64,000 nucleotides of DNA from Rhyzopertha dominica (lineage: Eukaryota > Arthropoda > Insecta > Coleoptera > Bostrichidae): the NCBI GenBank assembly GCA_025024175.1, contig QCXZ01000053.1, forward strand, positions 10,788,001 to 10,852,000. Direction: 5' to 3'. Within the stretch, counting starts at the first letter, position 1. The number at the start of each line of letters is the position of its first letter. The position numbers and the translations under genes were made by a program. This document shows, piece after piece, positions 35,983 to 49,143 of the stretch. The notes beneath the pieces were generated by a model. It worked only from the letters and a program-made list of their open reading frames with translations. It had not been told where the DNA came from and did no database searches.

Positions 35983-37128
35983 AATACTAAAAGTCGAGAT
36001 TCATAGATAGAGGTTTTTTTCGTAATATGACGAAGGGGTCTATCATTCAAGAGTTAAAATATTCTTTGTCTTAATTCAAGAAAAAAAAGGAAGTCTTCTG
36101 CAGTAATTTAAATTCATTTCAGATTGCACTAAAGCTGATTTCCTTCCACTTCTGTTTGCAGTATCGTCTAAGAACAAAAAAAATCATTAAAGTGTAATGC
36201 TCTCTAGTTCTACTGGTACAAAAAATAAAAAAATGCTTCAATTAAAAGTTGTAAGAAACGAATTTAAATCATAACGCCTTCATTTTTGTTGAACTGAGTC
36301 AAAATATCTTTATTTTAACGTTATTAGCTGGTGTATTTTCTATCATAACTTTTGAACAATTCTTGGCAATATTGTCGTACTCAGAAAAACGAGTTCAATC
36401 GATTGTGCTGAAAAAAATGGAGGTTACTATAAAAAATATCGGTGATTTATGACGTGATATTTCCAAAGTAATTGAATGTGCAAGAAATTAAATGAAAACT
36501 TCAACAAAAATCAAATGGACTTGTCAATTTTTGTACCAAACTAACCAGATGGTATTTTTAATGTTTTGTATCCATCAGCTTTTTTTCTTGTATAATTTGC
36601 TTGTGATGTACCGACAATAATCGATTCAGCACTGCAAAAAATTAAAATACATTTCTATTAACATGTTTTGGTTGTGACGTATTTTTAGAAACAAATTTCT
36701 TTCTTCTTGTCTTCCATTAATCTCATTACATATTTGAATTCGCCAAATTCGTTGGTTTATGTTTTCTACTGTTGTTGACAAACTATTTTCCTAAAAATGT
36801 AAGTTAAAATACGTATAACTTAAAGGCGATCTCGCCGGACAACTGACGGTTCCAAAGCGTCCAATTTAGTGTTATGGATTATCATGGTCCAAAGTTTGAA
36901 GAGTATTTCTCGAAAAATAAGAACAACCATCGCACTAAATGCGCAGTAAGGGCTAAAAATGTCTGATACTATTCTCGATTCAAGATCTCATAAAATGGTT
37001 CATATGACACACACCTTATATTTACTTATATCTTGGATTATTATCGAGGTACTAGCAATGGATGTTAAGGCAGTTATATATATAACTTTACAATGTTACG
37101 ATCAAGTCAACATTGGAGATGCTGCCAG

Positions 37129-37350
37129 CGACGTGCAGCGACCCTGAAGAAAACAACAGAAGAACTGTACAAGGAATTGTGAAAACTGAAAGCCAGTTAT
37201 GAAGAAGAGGTTGATTCTGGAAACCCTCTCGACGAAGTTTTTGAGGTAGGGAAATGCGGTAAAGTTGTAAATTATGACGATTCGAAAAACAGCGCTTGTG
37301 AAAGTCTCGGATGCAATGTTTTAAATGTTGTAGTTCAGGTTATAGACCTT
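37129..37350 (+). pseudogene. Coding-like relic, unknown family
   Basis: A frame with a single stop reads TLKKTTEELYKEL, then KLKASYEEEVDSGNPLDEVF and CESLGCNVLNV. It is rich in charged codons, unlike the AT-rich flanks. No recognised domain. It could be a decayed mobile-element or host gene piece. Confidence 0.3.
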
Positions 37351-39010
37351 AAACACGGATTCAAATCAAAACTTCTTTTTTTTACTGGTTTGTTAACATT
37401 TCCAAATTCTTGATTATTTGCCACAATTTTATTTAAGTAAAGCTTGATTGAACCACTTTTCAGGAAAATATTAACAAACATGGTAATCATTGTGGGAATA
37501 TCACGACTACTCCCTACATATGTATATTGGAATAATTTGAATTGTTTCGCAAATGGAAAACTTGATCGTATTTGTTAATCATATCTCTTAGATTACCATA
37601 ATGAATTCAAGAAGCAGACAATATAGTTCACTTGTTGTGTTTTGTTAACAGTTAGGAAATCACTAAAAGGTCAAACAGAAGAAGTGGACTTGCATCATAC
37701 AAATCGCGTTTGCCTTTAAATAGAACACCTTTTATTTGTATAGCAAAATTTGAATTTGGGTCAACATCGTGTTCTACACAAATTTACTTTATATTGTGTT
37801 TATTTTACATCTCTCAACCAACATTAGTACACAAATGGTAGATAGCTGAGCGGTCGATATCGCTTACAAGAAATATTGACTGATCTCCTCTGTTCCCTGG
37901 TATTTGTGTCAATAATTCAATACATAACTTTTTGCATGGTAATTTATGTGCTTTACCCCGCCCTCCCCAGTGTTACGCCTCTGCCGAGCGAACAAGGATC
38001 TCGGTCTGTAGTTTGGCATTCTTGCTTCGCCTTTTTTAGGTTGACACATCTGGGGGAGGAGGACATGTGTTTTGCAAGTGGCTAACCCGGACCAGTTCAC
38101 GCTCTGTTAAGTTGTTAATTTGTCAGTAGAGATTACTTTACGGTCAGTTGCCGGTCGCACGACCCTGGACCGTTGAAATTTATGAACGACAAGGACCTAC
38201 TGTGAGGAAGGGACCGTGAAAATTTTTGGCATACCTACCCTCGCAACCGTATTTGAATTAGAAATTAAGATAGATGCCCTTTATATTTTAATAAAATTAA
38301 ATCAAGGCTAGACTGTAATCGTTAACTAACAAATTTTCTTGAAATGTGAAAAGGTCCGAAAAAAATGCCAATAAATTAAAATGTTCTGTTTGCAGTAACA
38401 TATACCATATAGGTAAACTTTTAAATACGAGTAATAATGAGATAGCACTTTACAATATATGCTATCATCAACATAATTTCTTTGAGGTAGCGAGCCGAAA
38501 TCACAGTAGACCCTTGAATATTTAGTTTTATATTCAAATGTAATACTAACCTAACAAGTGCATTGAAATTTGAGCAGTTGCATGGAGTGCAGATTTGTCA
38601 AAAATTATTAATAATTAACATGGCAGGAGTTAGCTATATTTAAGGGTTTTTTAAATAAATTAGGCAGTTCTTGCTGTCTAAGCTTCTAACAATGAAAAAT
38701 GTATTACTAACAAATCTTTCTGCGTTACTGCAGTAAATCAACAATTTAATCAACGAAACTATTAACGAACACTCCTATTCATATAAAAAATAAAACTGAT
38801 TTAAAAGCAATTTCAAGAAATTCACCATTTCGGTGAAAGAAGTTACCTTAATTTTAAAGCATTGGGCAGGCAATATGCGAAAATTGAAAACAAGTCATCC
38901 TTAGTAATTTACACGCGAGACATATTTGAGTAAAAGCTTGACTCCGTTCGACTTTATATAGGATGATACATTCTGTGATGTAACATTCGAAGTGGTTAAA
39001 ACAACCATCT
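37351..39010. other. Unassigned sequence with a GC-richer patch
   Basis: 37950-38240 is GC-richer and has short open frames on both strands but no recognised domain or ends. The remainder is AT-rich and unassigned. Confidence 0.35.
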
Positions 39011-39018
39011 TTAATGTA

Positions 39019-39352
39019 CAGGGTTTCTATAAATGATTCATTCAACGCGGACGGCGTTGATTTCTGAATTCTTTGTGCCGCCTTTGTGTAATTGCTGCCA
39101 AGCTACAATATGCACGGCGATAGCAGTTGAAGGTTGCAGATCAATGTCACACCACAGTTCCGAAATGTGAGCTTTCTGCAACCTTAAAGTTAATTATTCC
39201 CCATAACACTACAGAATATTTTGAAAATACACACTCAAATAATTCAAACATCGACAGATGACAAATATACGTCACCTTCCTGAGGCGGCAAATTGATTTA
39301 ATCGATAATTTCCATAAGCGCCCTGGATACACGTATCATTTATAGAAACCCT
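39019..39352. mobile_element. CAGGGTTTC MITE, short copy
   Basis: A 334-bp element with CAGGGTTTCTATAAATGAT and ATCATTTATAGAAACCCT ends, nearly perfect inverts. TA lies at 39017-39018 and close to the right end. Subterminal GTGCCGCCTTT and GGCGGCAAATTGATTTAATC match the nested copy at 11374-12003. Confidence 0.8.
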
Positions 39353-40171
39353 ATATAATATTGATATGGTCATTATAAATATTGGTAAGTAACTCATTAG
39401 GAAACAATTTAGGTATGACAAAGTTGTTGAAGAACTGCTTTTATAGATACTAACTAAAATAAATAACTTGATTTTACATGAGATCTCAGAACTTTTTATG
39501 CTAGGACTATGCTTCGGNACNTTGTTCTTTTTTGTAGATTTTATGTTTTTAATAGGAGGTCACTTTTCTTTGTAGGTAGTCCTTTTTTTCGGTAATATTT
39601 CTTNTACNTCAGTTGAGTATTTTCTTAAAAGCCCACTCCCTNTCTCATAGATTTTGAGGTAACAATTTTTTACAAGTAGNTATGGACAGTAANTGCTTCT
39701 AAGTCGATTATATTCAGCGATCAGAAAGCATGACTGAAATTTAGAAAACGGAACTCAAATTTAGGGATGTTTGACTTTTTCCTTCCTTTATAAGCTAAAC
39801 ACCAACTGAATTCAAAATTTGAAGTATGTGTGTCTGCTACAAGTACCTTCGGTGAGTATGTCATAGACAAAGTTAGATAACTAGTAAATAATTCGTAGAC
39901 TATATGTACAAATAGTATATAGATTAAGAATTTAGCTAGTTACGGTATGTCCTCTTGGTCACTATAAATTCAGACTTCTAGATTTATCCACAACGAAGTT
40001 ATAGGGGAGAAGAGGGCGAAAGTGCTTTGATTGGCTTAGAGAAAAGTATGGTACGGTTGCGCGCTTGTTCAACTTGGCGGGGGCACCCCCAGATTATCTT
40101 CTTGAATTTTGTAACTGTTTACATACTGCCTAACTTTGAATATAAAAATATAAAAATTGATATAAAATAAT

Positions 40172-40850
40172 AAATAAAACCACCCGAGTTATTGCTGAAG
40201 AAGTTATTGAGGATGTTTTGAGTCATGGAGCTCTCATGAAAAATGTTCGCAGGTCATCAGTCTTCATGATTCTACACAAACTACGTTTCTTGCTTTCAAA
40301 ATTTACTTGACACATAAATTGAATGTAGACTGTCCAAATTGTCCTTAAATGGCCTTATTCATCAGCATAACTGCAGATACTGGAGCAATGTTAATCCCCA
40401 ATTGATTCGGGCAGTACACCAAAAAGGCTTAATTACAGGGCTGGAATATTAGGTGATTATATCGTGGGTCTTTTCTTCCTTAAGGAAGAACTCAAAGAAG
40501 AGCTTTATTTCGATATACTAGACTCCTGATCTCTCCCCATATCACATGAAACAATATGAGGCATTGAATGAGAATTATGAAGGATGGGGTAACTCCTCAT
40601 TTTCTAGGGGCACATTGAATTGAACGAACAGGACCAATGAATGCCCAGTAAGGTCTCCAGATCTTACACCCCTAGACTTTTTCTTTGGGGACACTTGAAT
40701 TTGAAGGTTTTAGAAAGGCAATCGCGGTCCTTGGAGAAATTATGTTAAAGAATTGTGTTTTAGTGGCTGCAGTTGATCCCAGAGATTTTTAAAAATGTCA
40801 GAGAAGCATTTGAATCTGGAATCAACGTCTTCTTGGCTTCCGGGTCCATG
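40172..40850 (+). pseudogene. Tc1/mariner-superfamily (IS630-like) transposase relic
   Basis: In mixed frames the order is: helix-turn-helix piece TTRVIAEEV and MILHKLRF (40177-40295), HNCRYW (40370-40390), ILGDYI-like GPFFLEE region (40440-40500), YFDILDS (about 40507), KDGVTPHF carrying one catalytic D (about 40580), and RSPDLTPLDFFF with the next D (40650-40690). It ends with KNVREAFESGINVFL (to 40840). The first catalytic segment is deleted. Many frameshifts. It belongs to the same group as the relic at 48209-48600. Confidence 0.7.
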
Positions 40851-40855
40851 TCTCG

Positions 40856-40987
40856 CTGCTGATGTCTTCTGCCGACGTTACGTCCATGCTCGTCCGGAAC
40901 ATCTTCAGTTGAGCATCACCTGCACGAATACATAGCCCTGAAGATGTTTGGGACGAGCGTGGGCGAAACGTCGGCTGAAGACAGCAG
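40856..40987. repeat. Imperfect palindrome with CGAAACGTCGG motif
   Basis: Arms 40856-40908 and 40938-40987 are about 50-bp inverted repeats (CTTCAGCCGACGTTTCGCCC type) around a 29-bp loop. It sits just past the transposase relic. Its hairpin and CGAAACG content recalls the palindromes at 14 and 30 kb, but the sequence is different. Confidence 0.65.
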
Positions 40988-43900
40988 TGTTTTTATCAAT
41001 CTTGCTGAAATTTCAGAATTAGCTTTTTGATATTGATTTTTCCTTCAAAAAGGGCTTTGAAAGGCTTTCAAGATGAGTTGTTACTCGACCTCTTTTTCAC
41101 ATTAAACATTGTGGACGTAAGCTGACAGGGGTGAAGGGCGGTTCTAATAACTTCGAATGTTAGGTATACAGCACAATATGTGCCCTCCGAAATAAAATCT
41201 ACCTAGTTTAGAATGTTACTCAGTAGGAATTATTGAGGATGTTCGTTTCCATTGAAACAGTAGATGTAATTAATGTGTACGATTTGAATCTACTACGGAT
41301 GCCATAGACGCTTTTCCAAAGTTTTTCCTATGAAGAAATTTTTCATGATGAAAGTGTCTTGGACTGTCTCTTAAAAAAGAATTCTTCCGTATTTTGTATT
41401 TCGAAGAGGTAAGGCAGTTGCGGATTGTTTGCCGTATTACAGAACAAAAGTTTCACGATGGAATAGCTGCGAAGAGATACTTTTTTCCCAAACATTTTAG
41501 GTTATTAACAAAATTTTAGTCACGAAGAGCAAGTATGAAGACAAACCGCCTGTTTCTTACGCTGAATGAAATAAATCTCAAAATGTACAAAGATGTCTAT
41601 ACAGAAAGCAGAATAAAATAAGCCAGTTAGCAGAGGCTGGACTAAGCAAAACTCTACTGTTTTTAATTAAAAAAATATCAATTATTAAATTATATTTTGT
41701 GTTTATATTTCCCAATACAAATGAGGCCATATGTCTTATTAAATAACTCTAGTCTACTATGCCTACTTTGCTGCTACAATTAGGTACTAAAATTTCAGTT
41801 ACTGTGAATCATGTTTCAACCTATATACTTTTGTGTAGGTCGGCAGCACTAATAAGTGACATAGTACTCATTAAGGATCTGACTAACCAGATGTTTCGAA
41901 TGAGATATGTCAATTTCTAAATAAGTTAACCCTGATTTTATCCGACTGATCTTTAGATACCACGATTAAATCAACCTTGTATTTTCTGTACCGCTTTTCG
42001 ACTTGAACATTGATTTCATACTGGTATTCAAGGGACTTTACAAGTCATGTTATGGTAACCCGATTGACAAAAATAGATAAAGCCACTCCCTACACATGTG
42101 TGCAACTCCAACAATGGGAAATCCGTGTCAGATAAGGTGTTAATTTCACCTGTGAAATTGAAATTGGATTTCGTTATGTTTGCGCAAAGTACACAATTAA
42201 TAAGGTGAAAACGGACTCATTTTCAGTGACGTAACCCTGTTATAATTGCGTTTGATGCTGTCAAGAGCCGCGCATGATAGGTATAATCTCGCAATATCTC
42301 TATAATCACAAAAGCCGTAGGGAAACTGCACAGCGATGATGGAAATATGGACGGTTCCGTGCATGATCCGTATCGCGGCGGGCTAGGTGTTAATTGCTGC
42401 CTTGGTGCAATTCATCAGGAGGATTAATTGCGGTAATTTACATGTACGAGTGTGCCTCGATGGTACCTGATCGTATTGATTAGTTAGCCGTGGGATACGA
42501 AGTAAAGCAGAGCGTGAAATTCTTAATTAGCGTTGATGTTGCTGTATAGTTTGTCACAGAGTTGAGTTTAAAAAATCTGAACGAAGTGCACTTTCTAGTC
42601 GTACATGTTTTACGACTGGTTGGTTTTTCAACAATGTAAGCGTATGTCGATTTGTCGGTGTAATTAGTTAAATTAGAATGAAGCAACAGGTGAAACAATC
42701 ATAAAATGATTGGTTTTATACTTATATATTAATATTTTTGGCTCAAATCTAATCGGTATGTATACTATTCGAGGACCAGAATTTCTGTCAAAGACTGAAG
42801 AATTATGAATGTTCATCAGGCGAAAAGCTTCGATTGTTTAGCTTGGACATTACATGATGACTTGTGAAGTAGTTTTGACAGTGCGCTTTTTTTAAAACAG
42901 TGAGCTCAAAAAATTGAAAAACTCCCATTAATTTTTATATTTGGTTGTGCATTTTTCAAACTAATTTTCATGCATGCCTTTTTGAATTCTCCTTTAAATT
43001 TCTATTCATATTTCACTTATTATATACCCTACGCCTGTATAAGTGCTTGGATGGATAAAGTATCCCAATTCATAATGAGTTAGAGAGAGAAATACCTTTC
43101 TGGAACCCAATCTGGCGGATATATCATATGTCATATCTCAACAAGGTGACAGCGGACCCGATATTTTTTTGTGTGAAAGAGTGCGATTTAACCATCGATC
43201 CATGGATTTAACAGTAATGAGATGATGATAATAAGATACCATTTCGTGAAAACAACGTAGAATGCCTTCTTGTTGCGTGCCTACTTGTAAAAGTAAACTA
43301 TTTTCACAAATATATGAGTTATACTATATTGTACAGAGTGTAAGAAATTTTAGACTAATTTTTTCTACAAATTAGTTTGGGAGAAATAAAGGTGTTAGTA
43401 AGAAGTTGTCAAAATACGAATACGATACGAAAGTGGATTCACAATTTACGACTTCTGCAAGCGTACCTGATAAGAATCACGCAGAAATGATAAGGATTTA
43501 AATACCGAGCCATTTCAACCGAATTTTGAAATTCCACTAATAGCTATCAAGCACAGCAGCTGACAATTTACGAAAGTCCTTACGAGAATAAAAACAAGAT
43601 AATAGAAAATATTATAGAACACGAATATCCTAAAGTGAAATCATCGTGACACTATATAAAAAAGTGTTAGAACTTTATGTAAAATGCAGATTTATCTTTC
43701 AGTTAAAAAAATGGTGCTATCAAGGAAATTTCAATAAATAAAAATGTTGCAATGACAAACTCTTAAATGTTACAGAGTATAAGTATATGGTACACAGTAG
43801 TATGTCGAATTAGGTACATTTTTTATGTTAGGTTTTGTCACAAATGTAAAAATAAAAAATATATTTTTCTTAACCATTATTGTTTTATTGGATCGACCTT

Positions 43901-43990
43901 ATACAAAATAACTGCAGATGTAATTATATTACATTTGCACTATAAAGGAAATTAAAGCTACTAATTATTTTATTTATTATTAATTTATTT
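40988..43990. other. Unassigned region with a GC-richer island
   Basis: No gene recognised. 42230-42480 is non-repetitive, GC-richer and has several TAATTG/CAATTA homeobox-type motifs near GGTGTTAATTGCTGCC. It is a candidate conserved non-coding element only. Confidence 0.35.
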
Positions 43991-43994
43991 ACAA

Positions 43995-44520
43995 AAAACT
44001 TCTTGGTAAAAAAGAAGTATCAAGGAAAACAAAAATCACAGTTTACAAGTCAATGTATATACCGGTGCTTACATTCGGATGTGAAACTTGGATCCTAAAC
44101 AACAAAATACGTAGCCGAATCCAAGCAATGGAAATGAAATTTCTCAGAAAAATAAAAGGAATAACAAGAAGGGACAGAGTCCGCAATGAAGATGTACGGA
44201 AGGAATTGAAATTGCAACCTCTAACGGATGAAATAGAAAAGAAGCAGCTTGGATGGTGGGGACACTTGAATAGAATGGATAGTGATAGACAAGTTAAAAG
44301 TGTGTGGGAAGCAAGGGACATACAGAGAAGAAGCAGAGGAAGACCGAAAGAGACCTGGAACAACGTAATCGTAAAAACATTGCAGAACAAAAATACAATA
44401 TGGCACGAAGCGCAAAAGTTATGTGTAGATAAGAAGAAATGGAAAAAAATTGTGGAAGAATAGAAGAAGATACAGAAGAAAACCCTACACCAGAATGGTA
44501 GAAGGGATCCGAATATATAT
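43995..44520 (+). pseudogene. RTE-like LINE ORF2 C-terminus
   Basis: A frame at about 43995-44463 reads SRKTKITVYKSM, VLTFGCETWIL, QAMEMKFLRKIKGI, TRRDRVRNEDVR, LGWWGHLNRMDS and SRGRPKETWNNV. This is the tail typical of RTE and related LINEs. It is intact to its stop at 44463, with a short 3' untranslated end by about 44520. The reverse transcriptase core is missing, so the copy is strongly 5'-truncated. Confidence 0.75.
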
Positions 44521-47500
44521 ATTATTTTAGCTGATCTAAAAAATAATAAAAAATGATTGTTAACAATAACAATAGTTAACTTTGAAGCTTATTCTTTCTA
44601 AGTAATAAATAATACATAATAAATAACAATGAAACTCAAAGCTAACTAAATGGCAAGTTCTTAAAAAAATTACCACAATCGTAAACCTAAAATAATATTT
44701 ATAATATACAACATGTAAGGTTTTGAAATTAGAAGATGCGATAATTGTACTATTCTTTTCATTTAATCTCAAACTGACAAAAAATGCCAGAAAATCCGAA
44801 AACAGTTGTTGTTGACAATATCATCGGTGCTATTAAGGCAACGCCGCTTAACGGCAGAAATAGTATAGAGCTCCACATAGGTATGAAATAAGCTTATTTA
44901 CAGGTGGCTGTAATCAACCAATAGAATAGCTGAATGAAAGACTTATCTCTGATCGCTCTAAATTAGTTGCGATCCTGGACCGATGCATTTACTCACAAGG
45001 TTATATGTCACAAATTATGGCATGCGAGCAGGTAGTATGGGGGAGCTTTTAATTTATCAAATCTGAATTGTCAACGAGACCAGCGATGTCCAAAATGAAA
45101 CAGACACGACCTAAAAAGTAAACGGTGAAACAAAATGTTATTCTTGTGAGTACACAATAATTGCAATGATGGTTTACCAATTAGCGTTATTTGATACTAT
45201 TTTTAGTTTTAGGCTATAATATGCAATAATATTTCTCACATTATGTCGACTAATTTAAATAGAAACGTTAATAGCTGGCTAAGAATCGCTATTCATTAAA
45301 ATACATTTTTCGTCATCTCCATTGCGAATATTAGTGCGTATTCTGCCTAACTTTGGATTTCTTCAGATCTTTATTCTTCAGTTATTGAAACGCAACAAAT
45401 TATACGAGCTTGTATAATATGTTTATGTGAATTTTATGAAGCTTGATTTATAGCTCATTTATTTCCATTTAAATTATCGTATGTTATTGGTTAACGTATT
45501 TAATTTAACAAGCCTTCTAAACAACGGTGCGAGAGGGTCTTGATATCTTGTTAACTTGGGGAATTTCTAATAGATAAAATTGAATGTGGTTGCTCTGATT
45601 ATAAGTTTGATGTTTTTAAAGTTAAACCAATTCCTGTAGTGACTAAGACGAACAAGTTATGTTCATGAAATGATTTGGGACGGTAGGCAAAGGTGATTCA
45701 GACCGTTTATCATAGCTTGTATATGATGTCTTTAACTAATTAATTAATTAATACGCGATTTTTTTAGATAATTTGAACAAAACAACTGCATTGTATTCAA
45801 ACAGATGCAGTTATATGNAAATCAGCTAGAATAAGGAATAACACCTGTTGTTGTTANAAGGGCTATGTAAGCCGTTTCTATACTGTAATATTAACAGGTT
45901 TTATAGATTTTGGCAAAAAAATCGTTTTTGTTTCAATTCAGAATTAGCTTCATGTATAATAACAAAGCGTTAAGAAAATAGTGTATCCATTTGTTTCTGA
46001 CATGCCAAAATACAAAAGATATAAAACTTAATTGAAATATTCTCACAGCGATGCGCTTTCCAATTCTTGTAAATTATTAGTGTCATCAACAAACAAGGAA
46101 ATTGTTTTGTTCACTATTTAGCATTGAATAGAATTGTATACATGTCTAATGACCCCTTATGCAACGAATTCATGCTGGCATGTAACTTGTTAATGACGAT
46201 TATTAATAAATTTTGATAGCACCCAATTTGTTATTTTCGACACACCTGAATAACTGAATGGGAAATAACATGAGATTAATTCGCATGCTTGTGTTACAGA
46301 CAAAAGAAAAAACTCTGAAACAAATGGAATTGAGATAACCCAGTAGGCCATGAAAGTTTATAATAATGATCGATGAATAAATCAACATTTATATACATAT
46401 TTCCGGTACGGTTAACTCATGAGCTCATTACAGACGTGCTAGCATTGAGATTATTAAAGCCAATTAACGATTTATGGTCTTTTAATCAAGACTTTTTTAG
46501 CTCTTGAAGATTTGCAAGTAGAAAACTAAATAATTAGTGCACGATAATTTGACGACAATATGCAATCGTGTATAAAACTGTGCCATTCGTCAAAATCTAC
46601 CATAGACTATAAAATAAATATCTCAAAAATAGGAAGTCTTAGTAAAAACCAATAAGAACAATTAATTTTGCAACTACTGCAAAAATGATTAAAAAATATG
46701 AAAAACAGTTAAGGAACGATACCAACATTCAAGCTATCATACCTCAACTAAATCAAGCTATTTTGTTACAGTAACTATATTTTTTCAGCGCCGATAAGGC
46801 AGGCTTATACATGCCATAATCATTAGCGTTAGTTTATTGGTCACATTGCTCACTTAAGAATAAAGTTTACAGCTCTGTCTATAGTATCCGAAGGATGGAG
46901 AAAACTGTGGTAGTTTACATGTATTTGACATAGCCTACAATATTTCAATGTAGGTGTAATACTTTAATCATTTGAACTCTGTCTCTATTTAACCACTAGT
47001 ACAATATTAATAATGTCCAAAGAAAGAATATTATTATTATTATTATTATTATTATTATCTACTTTGCATTACTAATTGATACATTGTTAAATCGAAAATA
47101 GTTTAATATTAATTATTATGACGCTACATTCAGTAAAGCTGGTGAAGTAAACTTGCACTATTCGCATTAATGGAGTGTGGATAGTCCTCACTGGTTAACC
47201 ACCAATATAAGTGGAAAATAAATGTCTGCTGTGGTATTGTAAACGATCGACTAATTAGACTATTTACTCTTAAAGACTGTAGCTATTCTAGGCAAAGACC
47301 TAAATTTGTTGCTGGAAAGTTTTCTCTGGAAACTAAATGAATGTAGTTTCAGGCCCTGCACACCTTTTGTGGAAGTAAAAGTGTTAGACTCCTACATAGA
47401 CATTGTGTATAAAATAACAGTTCTAATTGGTAGTGAAAATATGATTGAACGTATTACCCAGTAATTAATATTTCTGTGTCGAAAATTAAATCTGCTATGT

Positions 47501-47844
47501 TGAGCAATCGCAGAAGGTTCAAGAACTGAGTTGTAAATGACGGAAGGCATTTTGAATATTTACGGGTTTAATGTTTTTGTACCTATTGTTAAATTTTCTT
47601 TTCATGTTCTTTTTTTTCTTGTTTATTTACTTTTATTGTTTACTGTTGTATTACTGTTGTAATTTTATTGTTTTTGTTGGGCTAATGTGATGAATAATAA
47701 ATTACTTTTGACTAATAGTTACTATAATACTCCTTAAGCTAGTTTTTTATCCATGTACTACTTGATTTAATCACAACAACGTTCAAGTCCCATTTAGGTA
47801 TATGTATGGTTTACTAGTGATATAAAATATAGTGGTGACAACTT
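44521..47844. other. Unassigned AT-rich region
   Basis: No gene recognised. A pure (ATT)n tract at 47028-47058 may be a lost LINE tail. 46130-46450 has clustered TTAAT/AATTA motifs. Confidence 0.4.
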
Positions 47845-48863
47845 TGTAACGAAACTGCATTTACTGTTAATCTCTTTGCTTATTTTAATTAATTTTTTAA
47901 TTAAAATGGGCGCAAGTTGCATTTTTTTAACGGGAAGGTGGGTCAAAAGGCACATCATTGAAAAGGATATTTTGCCTGATTTCAAAAATGTATCACAGTT
48001 GTACAGTTTATTGCTTTTGAGTTGATAAAAGTGTAAATACAATAATTGACCCTGACAAAATGAAAAGAATGAAAACAACTTTTTATCGCTAAAATGGACA
48101 AAAAAGCCAGGTATTACCATTTTTCCTTGACTGGTGATAATTTTCGTCTAGTTTGACCAATTTCCGAACCTGGTACCCACAAAAATACAGTATTTATTCA
48201 AATTTACATTACAGAAGATGCTCAAAATGTTCCCCATTTACTTCCTGGCAGTAATACAGCCTCGAGTAAAAGTTTTCTAATGTTCTTTGTAGCATATTTA
48301 GAGGTAAGTTCTGAATTTCTGCCCCGATTCGTCCCTTTAAATCTTCTGCATTATGTGGCCGATTAGCATAAATACGATTTTTCAAATCCCCCGCACGAAA
48401 AAATCAAGCGGCGACAAATCAGGGGAATGTGGATTTGTGTTCCACTAATATCTGCAATTATGTCTATTCACATTACCATTGCGGCAAAAAATCGCTTCAT
48501 CAGGAAACATAATCCAATTTAAAATGTTTCTATCTTCATCTATCATGTTCATCTTCGCTCAGCTTTTGTAATAAGTGAATTTTGCATGGATGAATTTTTT
48601 TTTGCAAGTTTGTTATCACACTTTTCTCAACTCAGAAGCAATGGATCAGAAAAAATATCTCTTTCAATGATGTGCCTTTTGACCCCCCTTCCCATTAAAA
48701 AAATAAAACTTGCGCCAATATCTCGGAAATGAGTGCTGCCACGGAATTGAAAAAAATCCAGAAACTGCATTTTAGTTACCCATACGTCCACGCATAATTT
48801 CAGAAAAATCGTTCGAACAGAACCTGAAATATCCTGCTGATTCCATACTTTGTAGCGACCCTG
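47845..48863 (-). mobile_element. Decayed Tc1/mariner-superfamily element with long inverted arms
   Basis: Arms around 47909-47963 and 48670-48714 are inverted (GTCAAAAGGCACATCATTGAAA and its complement). The right terminus ACCCTG is followed by TA at 48864-48865. The left terminus is eroded beyond recognition. The interior holds the minus-strand transposase relic described separately. Confidence 0.6.
48209..48600 (-). pseudogene. Transposase relic, Tc1/mariner superfamily
   Basis: Minus strand in order: PCKIHLLQKLSEDEHD, NWIMFPDEAIF (first catalytic D), NVNRHNCRYW, NPHSPDLSPLDFF (last catalytic D), then after a frameshift YANRPHNAEDLKGRI and a tail ending EHLL before a stop at 48209. The block between NRHNCRYW and SPDLSP, with the second catalytic D, is deleted, and it has stops. 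Cannot be active. Confidence 0.75.
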
Positions 48864-48979
48864 TATATAACAGCTCAGAAACGGCTGCAGTACAAAGACA
48901 CTTTAAAATCACTTCTTGGCCAAATAAAAATTACTAACAACGGTCTTTAAACGTATATTGGTGATAACGTCACATTTAC

Positions 48980-49143
48980 GACACCTGACGTCACGGCCAA
49001 TATGTTCGCACATTTTTAACATTAAAAAATACACCTTGCGATCCATTTTTTCGATTTTATAAGCTGTCACAGCTGTTTTGTGGATTAGACGCTACCTAGT
49101 AATATGTAATTTGATAAAATATAAATACATGGTAAATACCCAA
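48980..49143 (-). mobile_element. Family A, truncated copy 4
   Basis: The reverse complement matches the first 165 bp of family A, ending at AAATACCCAATT, so the terminal repeat and AATT flank are present on one side. The rest is missing past the TGACGTCAGGTGTC block. Confidence 0.75.

Noticed and set aside
37843..37853. TAGCTGAGCGG, a tRNA/SINE A-box match
   Set aside because: No B box at the expected spacing and no cloverleaf.
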